A stretch of DNA of 54,834 bases, from NCBI RefSeq assembly GCF_000600335.2, contig NZ_KK088569.1:1-54834 (forward strand), read 5' to 3'. Position numbers and translations under genes: made by a program. The notes under the pieces were generated by a model. It worked only from the letters and a program-made list of their open reading frames with translations, did no database searches and had not been told where the DNA came from. The stretch comes from Rubellimicrobium mesophilum DSM 19309. GTDB lineage: Bacteria; Pseudomonadota; Alphaproteobacteria; Rhodobacterales; Rhodobacteraceae. This document shows, one piece after another, positions 18,462-26,698 of this stretch (position 1 is its first letter; the number at the start of each line of letters is the position of its first letter).

Positions 18462-19493
18462 ATGGCGCGGCGACCGACGATCCGCGACGTGGCGCAGGCC
18501 GCCGGCCTGAGCCAGGCCACCGTGGACCGCGTCCTCAACGGCCGCGAGCAGGTGCGCGAGGAGACCGCCCGCCGCGTCTACGAGGCCGCCCGCCGGATCG
18601 GCTACCACGCCGCCCCCCTGATCGCCCAGCGCCTCCAAGCCGAGGTGCCGACGCTGCGCATGGGCGTCGTGCTCCACAAGGAGAAGCAGGCCTTCTACCA
18701 GAACTTCGCCTCCGAGATCGAGGCCGCCGCCCGCCGCGCCACAGGCCTTCGCGTGCGCGCCACCATCGAGTTCTCGACCTCCCAGTCGCCCGCCGACTTC
18801 GCGGCGCTGCTCCTCGGGATGCGTGGCCGGGTCGATGCCGTGGCGGCCAGCGCCGTCACCCATCCGGAGGTCACCGATGCCGTGACGACGCTCAGGGAGG
18901 AGGGCGTCCCCGTCTTCGCCCTGCTCAACGACTTCGCCCCGGGGATCCGGCGGAACTACCTGGGCCTCAACAACCTCAAGGTGGGCCGCATCGCCGCCTC
19001 GGTGATCGGCATGGCCGCGCATCGGCCCGGCAAGGTGGCGGTCTTCGTGGGCGGCTACCGCTGGCACGGTCATGAGCTGCGCGAGGCCGGCTTCCGAAGC
19101 TGGTTCCGCGAATACGGCCCGCAGTTCCAGCTCCTCGACACGCTGGTGAACCTCGAGACGCGCCAGCTCACCTACGAGGCGACGCTGGACCTCCTGGCCC
19201 GCCACCGCGAGCTGCGCGGGATGTATGTGGCCGGCGGCGGCATGGAGGGCGCCATCGCCGCCCTGCGCGAGGCCCGAAAGCCCGGCGAGGTCTGCCTCGT
19301 CGTCAACGAGCTCACGCCCGAATCGCGCAGCGGCCTCGTGGACGGCTTCGTGACCATGGCGATCTCCACCCCCCTCCCGCAGCTCTGCGATGACCTCGTG
19401 CGCCTGATGGCCGAGGCGCTGCGCACCGGGCCGTCCGATGTCGCGGGCCAGCACTTCCTCCGGCCCGAGCTGATCCTGCCCGAGGCGGTCTGA
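18462..19493 (+). CDS. LacI-family transcriptional regulator
   Basis: The 343-residue regulator starts with a typical LacI helix-turn-helix and hinge (TIRDVAQAAGLSQATVDRVLNG, residues 6-27), followed by a periplasmic-binding-like sensor domain. It is the first gene of the inositol-type operon and divergent from mocD, so it most likely controls both directions in response to a cyclitol. The VDRVLNG recognition helix differs from the usual VSRVLN. Candidate binding elements carrying TTGACG recur before mocD, mocC and the binding-protein gene. Confidence 0.9.
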   Translation: MARRPTIRDVAQAAGLSQATVDRVLNGREQVREETARRVYEAARRIGYHAAPLIAQRLQAEVPTLRMGVVLHKEKQAFYQNFASEIEAAARRATGLRVRATIEFSTSQSPADFAALLLGMRGRVDAVAASAVTHPEVTDAVTTLREEGVPVFALLNDFAPGIRRNYLGLNNLKVGRIAASVIGMAAHRPGKVAVFVGGYRWHGHELREAGFRSWFREYGPQFQLLDTLVNLETRQLTYEATLDLLARHRELRGMYVAGGGMEGAIAALREARKPGEVCLVVNELTPESRSGLVDGFVTMAISTPLPQLCDDLVRLMAEALRTGPSDVAGQHFLRPELILPEAV

Positions 19494-19503
19494 CGCAATC
19501 TCG

Positions 19504-19515
19504 TCAGGCGCCTGA
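19504..19515. promoter_or_regulatory. Palindrome just after lacI, possible operator
   Basis: TCAGGCGCCTGA is a perfect 12-bp palindrome with a central CG, as in many LacI-family operators. It directly follows a TGACG-N6-CGTCA inverted repeat (19491-19506) that overlaps the lacI stop. It lies about 140 bp before the MocC-like start. It might equally be part of a weak terminator. Confidence 0.3.
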
Positions 19516-19552
19516 GGGGGCGCGCGTCAGGGATGAGGAAATCGCCCCGACG

Positions 19553-19567
19553 TCCGATTGACGGAAC
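19553..19567 (+). promoter_or_regulatory. Repeated TTGACG element upstream of the MocC-like gene
   Basis: TCCGATTGACGGAAC here matches 13 of 15 bases with the element at 20515-20529 before the binding-protein gene. A further TTGACG is at 19597-19602. It may be a regulator half-site or a -35 box shared by the two promoters. Confidence 0.35.
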
Positions 19568-19655
19568 GCATGGCGGGGTTGCAAAGGGCGCAGGAGTTGA
19601 CGCGATCCGAACGGCCCTGACCAGTGGGCCGGCGACGCGAGGGAGGACAACCGAA

Positions 19656-20474
19656 ATGCTGCCATTCGCCATCAACCACATGACGCTGGCGCGCCGGTCC
19701 TATGTCGAGCTTCTCGACGCCGCCGCGACCCTCGGCTGCGTGGGCGTGGAGGTCCGCAACGACCTGCCCCAGCCCCTCTTCGACGGCATGGCGCCCGAGA
19801 AGGCGGGCGAACTGGCCCGCGAGAAGGGCCTTCGCATCCTGGCCCTGGCCGAGGTCAAGCGCTTCAACGACTGGTCCGACGCCAAGCGCGAGGAAGCCCT
19901 CGCCCTGATGAAGGTCGCCGTCGCCTGCGGCGCCGAGGCGGTCTCCCTCATCCCCCGCAACGACAACCAGGGCATGGGCAACGGCGAGCGGCAGGCGAAT
20001 CTGCGCGTCGCGCTTCGCGAGTTGAAGCCCATGCTCGAGGACCACGACCTCGTCGGCATGGTGGAGCCCCTGGGCTTCGAGATCTGCGCGCTGCGCCACA
20101 AGGCCGAGGCCGTTGACGCCATCGAGGCCCTCGATGCCACGGGCCGCTTCAGGCTCGTCCACGACACCTTCCACCACCACCTCGCCCATGGCGGCGCCTT
20201 CTTCCCCGAGCACACGGGCATCGTCCACGTCTCGGGCGTGGTCGATCCCGCCCTCGCCGTGAACGAGATGGGCGACCAGCACCGCGTGCTCGTGGACGGC
20301 GCCGACCGGCTGGGCAACGTCGCCCAGATCGCCGCGCTGCAGCGCCTGGGCTGGCATGGCCCGATCAGCTTCGAGGCCTTCGCCCCCGAGACCCATGCCC
20401 TTCACGACCCCGTGTCCGCCCTCCGCCACTCAATGGACTTCATTCAGGCACAACTTGCCGCAAAAGCGGCTTGA
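19656..20474 (+). CDS. Sugar phosphate isomerase/epimerase-like protein (MocC-like)
   Basis: This 272-residue xylose-isomerase-like TIM barrel is of the type represented by MocC, IolE, IolI and hydroxypyruvate isomerase. Likely metal ligands are the Glu in GMVEPLGFE, the Asp/His pair in LVHDTFHHHLAHGG, and the Glu near the C-terminus (ISFEAFAPE). The ATG at 19656 follows GGGAGGACAAC. Place in the operon (after lacI, before the inositol transporter) supports a role in isomerising a keto-inositol or inosamine-derived intermediate. The precise reaction cannot be told from sequence. Confidence 0.8.
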   Translation: MLPFAINHMTLARRSYVELLDAAATLGCVGVEVRNDLPQPLFDGMAPEKAGELAREKGLRILALAEVKRFNDWSDAKREEALALMKVAVACGAEAVSLIPRNDNQGMGNGERQANLRVALRELKPMLEDHDLVGMVEPLGFEICALRHKAEAVDAIEALDATGRFRLVHDTFHHHLAHGGAFFPEHTGIVHVSGVVDPALAVNEMGDQHRVLVDGADRLGNVAQIAALQRLGWHGPISFEAFAPETHALHDPVSALRHSMDFIQAQLAAKAA

Positions 20475-20485
20475 TCGCGTGGGAT

Positions 20486-20525
20486 CGTCAATCGGCTCCC
20501 AAAAGGCGGAGTGTTCCGGTTGACG
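20486..20525. promoter_or_regulatory. Inverted repeat CGTCAATCGG / CCGGTTGACG before the binding-protein gene
   Basis: CGTCAATCGG (20486-20495) and CCGGTTGACG (20516-20525) are inverted copies, 9 of 10 matching, separated by 20 bp. They lie in the 91-bp gap upstream of the binding-protein gene and contain the same TTGACG core as the element at 19553. They are a candidate operator for the LacI-type regulator. Confidence 0.4.
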
Positions 20526-20565
20526 AAACCGCGGCGTGCCGGCGCCGCAACGTGGAGGGGAATCT

Positions 20566-21531
20566 ATGAACAAGAAGTTGATTGGGGGCGCTGTCGTCGT
20601 CGGTATCGCGGCCGGCTTCATCGGCGTGATGTCCAACGCCTCGGGCACCAAGACCGTCGGCGTCTCGATGTCGGCCTTCGACGACAACTTCCTGACCGTC
20701 CTGCGCAACGGCATGACCGAATACGCCGAGGGCCTGGACGGCGTGGAGCTGCAGGTCGAGGACGCCGACGACGACGTGGGCAAGCAGCTCAACCAGATCG
20801 AGAACTTCGTGGCCGCCGGCGTCGACGCGATCATCGTGAACGCCGTGGATACCTCGGCCACCGAGGCCATCACCGAGAAGGCCGCCGCCGCCGGGATCCC
20901 GCTGGTCTACGTGAACCGCGAGCCGATCAACGTCGACACGCTGCCCGACAACCAGGCCTTCGTCGCCTCGAACGAGGTCGACTCGGGCACGCTGCAGGCG
21001 CAGGAAGTCTGCCGGCTGCTCAAGGAGCAGGGCGTGACCGAGGCCAACCTCCTCCTGATGCAGGGCGAGCTCTCCAACCAGGCCGCCGTGATGCGGACCA
21101 AGGACGTCCACGACGTCGCCGCCACGCCCGACTGCTCGTTCATGCACATCGTCGAGGAGCAGACCGGCAACTGGCAGCGCCAGCAGGGCGCCGACCTGAT
21201 GACCAACTGGATCACCGCCGGCATTCCCTACAACGCCGTGGTCGCCAACAACGACGAGATGGCGGTCGGCGCGATCCAGGCCCTCAAGGCCGCGGGCGTT
21301 CCGATGGATCAGGTGGTCGTGGCCGGCGTGGACGCCACGCAGGACGCCCTCGTCGCCATGCAGAACGGCGACCTCGACGTGACCGTGTTCCAGGACGCGG
21401 CCGGTCAGGGCAAGGGGGCGCTCGACGCGGCGCTGGCTCTCGCGAAGGGCGAACCCGTCGAGCAGAAGGTGTATATTCCGTTCCAGCTCGTGACGCCCGC
21501 CAACGTGCAGGACTATCTGACCGCCAACTGA
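20566..21531 (+). CDS. Sugar/inositol ABC transporter substrate-binding protein (MocB/IbpA-like)
   Basis: This 321-residue periplasmic binding protein belongs to the RbsB family. The N-terminus is a signal sequence (KKLIGGAVVVGIAAGFIGV), and the mature part has family blocks such as GVSMSAFDDNFLTVLRNGM, GVDAIIVNAVDTSATE, and AVVANNDEMAVGAIQALK. The ATG at 20566 follows GGAGGGGAATCT. It heads the transporter genes and should capture a cyclitol in the periplasm; the closest functional analogues by context are IbpA (myo-inositol, Caulobacter) and MocB (rhizopine). Two strong stem-loops follow it. Confidence 0.87.
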   Translation: MNKKLIGGAVVVGIAAGFIGVMSNASGTKTVGVSMSAFDDNFLTVLRNGMTEYAEGLDGVELQVEDADDDVGKQLNQIENFVAAGVDAIIVNAVDTSATEAITEKAAAAGIPLVYVNREPINVDTLPDNQAFVASNEVDSGTLQAQEVCRLLKEQGVTEANLLLMQGELSNQAAVMRTKDVHDVAATPDCSFMHIVEEQTGNWQRQQGADLMTNWITAGIPYNAVVANNDEMAVGAIQALKAAGVPMDQVVVAGVDATQDALVAMQNGDLDVTVFQDAAGQGKGALDAALALAKGEPVEQKVYIPFQLVTPANVQDYLTAN

Positions 21532-21545
21532 GGCGGAGAACCCAA

Positions 21546-21603
21546 GGCCGGTTCCGTCAGGTCACCGGCCTCTCGCGGGGCGCCAACCCGAGTGGCGCCC
21601 CGC
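21546..21603. promoter_or_regulatory. Two stem-loops between the binding-protein and permease genes
   Basis: A 7-bp stem (GGCCGGT/ACCGGCC, 21546-21570) is followed by an 11-bp perfect stem (GCGGGGCGCCA/TGGCGCCCCGC, 21575-21603). No U-tract follows. Such hairpins after a binding-protein gene usually block 3' exonucleases and give more binding protein than permease. Confidence 0.65.
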
Positions 21604-21637
21604 AGCACAACCTCAAACCGGCAGGAGCAGATCACCC

Positions 21638-22687
21638 ATGGCCGAAGTCGCAATCAATCCCGGGAGGGCCCCCGCGCCGACGAAGTCGAGCCGGAACTGG
21701 CCCATGGAACTCAACGCCCTTGCGGGTCTCGTGGCCATCGCCCTGATCTTCGAGATCGCAGGCTGGATGATCCGCGGGGACAGCTTTCTCTTCAACGCCC
21801 AGCGCCTGCAGATCATGATCCTGCAGGTGTCGGTGATCGGCATCATCGCCGTCGGCGTGACGCAGGTCATCATCACCGGCGGCATCGACCTCAGCTCGGG
21901 CTCCATCGTCGGCGCCACGTCGATCATCGCCATGAGCTTCGCCCAGATGGGCGTCCGCAACGGCCAGGACTTCACCGACGCGGTGTTCTGGTCGCAGGGC
22001 TGGGTGGACCTCCCGATCTTCATGCCCATCATCGTCGGCCTGGCGCTGGGCCTGCTCGCCGGCCTCATCAACGGCGCGCTGATCGCCTACACCAAGATCC
22101 CGCCCTTCATCGCCACGCTCGGCATGATGGTGACGGCGCGCGGCATCGCCAAGTGGTGGACCGAAGGCCAGGCCGTGTCGAACCCGACCGACTCCTTCGT
22201 GGCCATCGGCGCGGGCATGATGCCGGTCATCATCTTCGCCGTCATCGCGATCCTGTTCCAGCTCATCCTCACCTACACGCTCTACGGGCGGCGCACCTAT
22301 GCCATCGGCTCGAACCCCGCCGGCGCGCGGATGGCGGGCATCAACGTCGAGCGTCACCTCGTCCTGGTCTACACGATCGCGGGGATGCTCTCGGCCGTCG
22401 CGGGCCTCGTGGCCGCCTCCCGGGCGCTGACCGCCCAGGCCGGCATGGGCGTGATGTACGAGCTCGACGCCATCGCCATGGCGGTGATCGGGGGCGTGTC
22501 GCTGATCGGCGGCCGGGGCTCCATCATCGGCACCTTCCTCGGCATGCTCATCTTCGGCGTCATCATCTCCGGCTTCACCTTCCTCCGCGTGGACGCCTAC
22601 TACCAGGAGATGATCAAGGGCGCGATCATCGTGGCCGCCGTCGTGGCCGACATCTACCGGCAGAAGCGCCGCGGCATCGTGGACTGA
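21638..22687 (+). CDS. Sugar/inositol ABC transporter permease (RbsC/IatP-like)
   Basis: The 349-residue inner-membrane permease has about 9-10 hydrophobic helices and RbsC-family hallmarks: GVTQVIITGGIDLSSGSIVG, LINGALIAYTKIPPFIATLG, YAIGSNPAGARMAGIN and GGVSLIGGRGSIIGTFLG. It carries a charged N-terminal extension of about 20 residues. It pairs with the ATPase gene that starts 11 bp after its stop to form the channel for the cyclitol delivered by the binding protein. Confidence 0.9.
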   Translation: MAEVAINPGRAPAPTKSSRNWPMELNALAGLVAIALIFEIAGWMIRGDSFLFNAQRLQIMILQVSVIGIIAVGVTQVIITGGIDLSSGSIVGATSIIAMSFAQMGVRNGQDFTDAVFWSQGWVDLPIFMPIIVGLALGLLAGLINGALIAYTKIPPFIATLGMMVTARGIAKWWTEGQAVSNPTDSFVAIGAGMMPVIIFAVIAILFQLILTYTLYGRRTYAIGSNPAGARMAGINVERHLVLVYTIAGMLSAVAGLVAASRALTAQAGMGVMYELDAIAMAVIGGVSLIGGRGSIIGTFLGMLIFGVIISGFTFLRVDAYYQEMIKGAIIVAAVVADIYRQKRRGIVD

Positions 22688-22698
22688 GGAGAGACCCC

Positions 22699-23469
22699 AT
22701 GGCCAAGACCATTCTCAAGACCGAAGGTCTCACCAAGCACTACGGCGGCATCCAGGCCCTCGTGGACGCGGACTTCGAGATCAAGGAAGGCGAGCACATC
22801 GCCATCGTGGGCGACAACGGGGCGGGCAAGTCCACCTTCGTGCGCCAGATCACCGGGGTGGAGCAGCGCACCGGCGGCCGCGTCTGGTTCGACGGCAACG
22901 AGGTCCACTTCCAGGGCCCGCTCGAGGCCCGTCACGCCGGGATGGAGTGCGTGTTCCAGAACCTCGCCCTCGCGGACGACCTGGACGTGCCCGCCAACCT
23001 GTTCCTGGGCCGCGAGAAGCTCCTCGTGAACCTCGGGCCCTTCTCGATCCTCGACCGCCGGGGAATGCGCAAGGCGACCGAGGACGGGCTCAGGGCGACC
23101 GGCGTGCGCATCCCGCGCCTCGACTACGCGATCCGCCGGATGTCGGGCGGCCAGCGGCAGGGCGTGGCCATCGCGCGCTCCGCGACCTTCGCCTCCAAGC
23201 TCATCATCATGGACGAGCCCACGGCGGCCCTCGGGGTGCAGGAAACCGCGCAGGTGGAGAACATCATCCGCTCGCTCAAGTCGCGCGGCATCCCGCTGGT
23301 CCTCATCAGCCACAACCTGCGCCAGGTCTTCGACCTCGTGGACCGGATCGTGGTCTTCCGCCGTGGCCACATCGTCGCCAACCTCCGCAAGGAGGAGACG
23401 GACGGCAACGACGTGGTGGCCTACATCACCGGCGTGAAGACGCAGAACACCGCCTCGGCGATGATCTGA
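22699..23469 (+). CDS. Sugar/inositol ABC transporter ATP-binding protein (single-domain RbsA/IatA type)
   Basis: This 256-residue ATPase has one nucleotide-binding domain rather than the two of RbsA. Walker A is GDNGAGKST, the signature is RMSGGQRQG, Walker B is LIIMDEPTAALG and the H-loop is LVLISHNLRQV. The ATG at 22699 is preceded by GAGGAGAGACCCC. It should energise the permease encoded just upstream. A single-domain ATPase may form a homodimer. Confidence 0.9.
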   Translation: MAKTILKTEGLTKHYGGIQALVDADFEIKEGEHIAIVGDNGAGKSTFVRQITGVEQRTGGRVWFDGNEVHFQGPLEARHAGMECVFQNLALADDLDVPANLFLGREKLLVNLGPFSILDRRGMRKATEDGLRATGVRIPRLDYAIRRMSGGQRQGVAIARSATFASKLIIMDEPTAALGVQETAQVENIIRSLKSRGIPLVLISHNLRQVFDLVDRIVVFRRGHIVANLRKEETDGNDVVAYITGVKTQNTASAMI

Positions 23470-23518
23470 GCCCCGCCCGGGCCAAGGTCGGCCCAGGCCC
23501 CAGGACGAACCACCCCGC

Positions 23519-23538
23519 GCCCCCGCGAGAGCGGGGGC
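23519..23538. promoter_or_regulatory. Hairpin with GAGA loop before iolG
   Basis: GCCCCCGC and GCGGGGGC form a perfect 8-bp stem around GAGA, followed by CAACTTTT. It lies in the 92-bp gap between the ATPase and dehydrogenase genes. It could be a partial terminator or an mRNA stabiliser separating transporter from enzyme genes. Confidence 0.5.
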
Positions 23539-23561
23539 CAACTTTTCGGCAAGGACTCATC

Positions 23562-24566
23562 ATGACCGTCAAATTCGGGCTTCTCGGCGCCGGCCGCATC
23601 GGCAAGGTTCACGCGCGGGCCATCCGCAACAACCCGGACGCCGAGCTCGTCGCCGTCGCCGACGCCATCCCCGCCGCCGCGCAGTCGCTGGCCCAGGGCT
23701 ACGGCATCGCCGTCCGCAGCATCGACGAGATCGCGGCCAGCCCCGACATCGACGCCGTCGTGATCTGCACGCCGACCGACACCCACGCCGACCTGATCGA
23801 GCAGTTCACCGCCCTCGGCAAGGCCGTGTTCTGCGAGAAGCCCATCGACCTCTCGGTCGAGCGCGTGAGGCGCTGCCTCGCCGCCGTCCAGGCCAACGGG
23901 GGCACCCTCATGGTGGGCTTCAACCGCCGCTTCGACCCCGACTTCATGGCCGTGAAGGCCGCCATCGACCAGGGCGCCATCGGCGAGGTCGAGATGGTGA
24001 CCATCTCCTCCCGCGACCCCGGGGCGCCCCCGGCCGACTACATCAAGCGCTCGGGCGGCATCTTCCGGGACATGACGATCCACGACTTCGACATGGCCCG
24101 ATGGCTGCTGGGCGAGGAGCCCGAGACCGTGATGGCCACGGCCTCCGTCCTGACCGATCCCGGCATCGCCGACCTCGGCGACTACGACAGCGTGAACGTC
24201 CTCCTGCGCACCGCCTCCGGCAGGCAGGCCGTCATCACCAACTCGCGCCGCGCCACCTACGGCTACGACCAGCGCATCGAGGTGCTGGGCTCCAAGGGCT
24301 CCGTGGCTGCCGAGAACCAGCGCGAGGCCAACATCGAGATCGCCAACGCCCAGGGCTTCACCCGGCCGCCGCTCCTCAACTTCTTCATGACCCGCTACAC
24401 CGAGGCCTACGCCAACGAGATCGCGGGCTTCATCGGCGCGGTGGACAATGGTACTGCCACGCCCACGACCGGCGACGACGGCCTCAGGGCCCTCGCCCTC
24501 GCCGACGCGGCGCTCAAGTCGGCCCAGGAAGGCCGCGCCGTGAAGGTCTCGGAAATCCTGGCCTGA
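23562..24566 (+). CDS. iolG: Inositol 2-dehydrogenase (Gfo/Idh/MocA family)
   Basis: This 334-residue NAD(P)-dependent dehydrogenase is predicted to oxidise myo-inositol (or scyllo-inositol/inosamine) to the 2-keto form in the cytoplasm. The Rossmann motif GLLGAGRIGKVHARAI is at the N-terminus, the family Lys is in FCEKPIDLS, and the catalytic region DMTIHDFDMARWLLG contains the Asp/His pair typical of IolG. Its place between an inositol-type transporter and iolC supports the call. MocA of rhizobia is a relative, so a rhizopine-linked substrate is also possible. Confidence 0.88.
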   Translation: MTVKFGLLGAGRIGKVHARAIRNNPDAELVAVADAIPAAAQSLAQGYGIAVRSIDEIAASPDIDAVVICTPTDTHADLIEQFTALGKAVFCEKPIDLSVERVRRCLAAVQANGGTLMVGFNRRFDPDFMAVKAAIDQGAIGEVEMVTISSRDPGAPPADYIKRSGGIFRDMTIHDFDMARWLLGEEPETVMATASVLTDPGIADLGDYDSVNVLLRTASGRQAVITNSRRATYGYDQRIEVLGSKGSVAAENQREANIEIANAQGFTRPPLLNFFMTRYTEAYANEIAGFIGAVDNGTATPTTGDDGLRALALADAALKSAQEGRAVKVSEILA

Positions 24567-24580
24567 GAAGGAACGACCCC

Positions 24581-26527
24581 ATGACCAAGTCTTTGGACGT
24601 GATCACGATTGGCCGCAGCTCGGTGGACCTGTACGGCGCGCAGGTGGGCGGGCGGCTGGAGGACATGGGGTCGTTCCAGAAGTACATCGGCGGCAGCCCG
24701 ACCAACATGGCGGCGGGCACCGCGCGGCTGGGGCTCCGCTCGGCCCTCATCACGCGGGTGGGCGACGAGCACATGGGCCGCTTCGTGCGCGAGGAGCTCG
24801 TGCGCGAGGGGGTGGACGTGCGGGGGGTGGTGACCGACCCCGAGCGGCTCACGGCGCTGGTGATCCTGGGCATCCGCGACCAGGAGCAGTTCCCCTTGAT
24901 CTTCTACCGCGCCGACTGCGCCGACATGGCGCTCTGCGAGGACGACATCGACCCCTCGTTCATCGCCGAGGCGCGCAGCGTGGTCGCCACCGGCACGCAC
25001 CTGAGCCACCCGCGCACCGAGGCCGCGGTGCTGAAGGCGCTGCGGCTGGCGCGCGAGAACGGCGCCCAGTGCGCGCTCGACATCGACTACCGGCCGAACC
25101 TCTGGGGCCTCGCGGGCCACGGCGCGGGCGAGAGCCGCTACATCGAGTCGGCGGCGGTGACGGCCAAGCTCCAGGCGCACCTGCCCCTCTTCGACCTGAT
25201 CGTGGGCACCGAGGAGGAGTTCCACATCGCCGGCGGCACCACCGACACCGTCGAAGCGCTGCGCGCCGTTCGTGGCGTCTCCGGGGCGACATTGGTGTGC
25301 AAGCGTGGCGCCAAGGGTGCCGTGGCCTTCACCGACGCCATCCCCGACAGCCTCGACGACGGCGAGGCCGGCCCCGGCTTCCCGATCGAGGTGTTCAACG
25401 TGCTGGGCGCGGGCGACGGCTTCATGTCGGGCCTCCTCAAGGGCTGGCTCGACGGCGAGCCCTGGCCCGTGGCGCTCAAGTACGCCAACGCCTGCGGCGC
25501 CTTCGCCGTCTCCCGCCACGGCTGCACGCCGGCCTATCCGTCGCTGGAGGAGCTCGAGCACTTCCTCGCGCGCGGCGTGAGGACCCCGGCGCTGCGCCAG
25601 GACGCGGACCTCGAGCAGATCCACTGGTCCACGAACCGGCACGGGGTATGGGACCGGATGCGCGTCTTCGCCTTCGACCACCGCAAGCAGATGGAGGAGA
25701 TGGAGGGCGCCACCCCCGAGCGGATCGGCGCCTTCAAGCTCCTCTGCCTGGAGGCCGCGCAGGCCGTCGCGGCCGGCCAGCCGGGCTACGGCATCCTCTG
25801 CGACGGCCGCCTGGGCCGCGAGGCGCTCTACAAGGCGGCGGGCAGCGGCCTCTGGATCGGCCGCCCGGTCGAGTGGCCCGGCTCGCGCCCCTTGACGCTG
25901 GAGCCCGAGCTCGGCCCCGACCTGGGCGGCCTCTCCGAATGGCCCTTGGAGAACGTGGTCAAGGTCCTCTGCTTCTGCCACCCGGACGACGACGCGGCCA
26001 TGTGGGCCGACCAGGAGGCGACGCTCCTCAGGCTCTTCGCGAGCGCCCGCCGCAACCGGCTGGAGGTGCTGCTGGAGGTGATCCCCTCCAAGGTGGGCCC
26101 GGTGGACGACGACACCACCGCCCGGATCATCGACCGCATCTACGGCCTGGGCCTCTTCCCCGACTGGTGGAAGCTCGAGCCCTTCAGGACGCAAGGCGCC
26201 TGGGCCAAGGCCTGCGACGCCATCACCCGGCACGACCCCCACGTGCGCGGCGTCGTCGTCCTCGGCCTCGACGCCCCCGCCGAGGAGCTGGCCGCGAGCT
26301 TCGCCCTCGCCGCCCGCCAGCCCCTCGTCAAGGGCTTCGCCGTGGGCCGCACCATCTTCGGCTCCGCCGCCCGCGCCTGGCTCAGGGGCGAGATGACCGA
26401 CGAGCAGGCCGTCGCCCAGATGGCCGAGCGCTTCCGCACCCTCGCCCAGGTCTGGGACCAGGCCAGGGCGGATGCCCGGACCGGCACGGAGAAGGACGCG
26501 GGCCACGTGATCCCGCAGGAGGCATGA
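24581..26527 (+). CDS. iolC: 5-dehydro-2-deoxygluconokinase with C-terminal DUF2090 (IolC)
   Basis: The 648-residue protein fuses a PfkB kinase (about residues 1-330; GGSPTNMAAGTARLG and the catalytic VLGAGDGFMSGLL) with a DUF2090 aldolase-like TIM barrel (about 340-640; FAFDHRKQMEEME, GILCDGRLGREALY, GFAVGRTIFG). IolC phosphorylates 2-deoxy-5-keto-gluconate in inositol breakdown, and the DUF2090 part is a candidate for the next (IolJ-type aldolase) step. The fusion is common in proteobacteria. The ATG at 24581 is 14 bp after iolG. The gene is intact, unlike the iolD that follows. Confidence 0.9.
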   Translation: MTKSLDVITIGRSSVDLYGAQVGGRLEDMGSFQKYIGGSPTNMAAGTARLGLRSALITRVGDEHMGRFVREELVREGVDVRGVVTDPERLTALVILGIRDQEQFPLIFYRADCADMALCEDDIDPSFIAEARSVVATGTHLSHPRTEAAVLKALRLARENGAQCALDIDYRPNLWGLAGHGAGESRYIESAAVTAKLQAHLPLFDLIVGTEEEFHIAGGTTDTVEALRAVRGVSGATLVCKRGAKGAVAFTDAIPDSLDDGEAGPGFPIEVFNVLGAGDGFMSGLLKGWLDGEPWPVALKYANACGAFAVSRHGCTPAYPSLEELEHFLARGVRTPALRQDADLEQIHWSTNRHGVWDRMRVFAFDHRKQMEEMEGATPERIGAFKLLCLEAAQAVAAGQPGYGILCDGRLGREALYKAAGSGLWIGRPVEWPGSRPLTLEPELGPDLGGLSEWPLENVVKVLCFCHPDDDAAMWADQEATLLRLFASARRNRLEVLLEVIPSKVGPVDDDTTARIIDRIYGLGLFPDWWKLEPFRTQGAWAKACDAITRHDPHVRGVVVLGLDAPAEELAASFALAARQPLVKGFAVGRTIFGSAARAWLRGEMTDEQAVAQMAERFRTLAQVWDQARADARTGTEKDAGHVIPQEA

Positions 26528-26528
26528 T

Positions 26529-26696
26529 ATGATGGAAACGATCCGTCTGACCGCCGCGCAGGCGATGATGCGCTGGCTCTCGGTGCAGATGACCGAGGAC
26601 GGCCAGCGCTTCATCGAAGGCGTTTGGGCCATCTTCGGCCACGGCAACGTCGCGGGCATCGGCGAGGCCTTGAAGGGCATCGGCGATGCGCTCCCC
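26529..26696 (+). pseudogene. iolD: IolD 5' fragment, truncated
   Basis: The first 56 codons match the N-terminus of IolD (3D-(3,5/4)-trihydroxycyclohexane-1,2-dione hydrolase), a thiamine-diphosphate enzyme of about 610-650 residues: RLTAAQAMMRWLSVQM and GVWAIFGHGNVAGIGEAL. The similarity stops at GDALP, and the next bases encode an unrelated oxidoreductase in another frame. The ATG is 1 bp after the iolC stop with GGAGG upstream, so it was once a regular operon member. About 90% of the gene is missing here. Confidence 0.85.
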
Positions 26697-26698
26697 CC

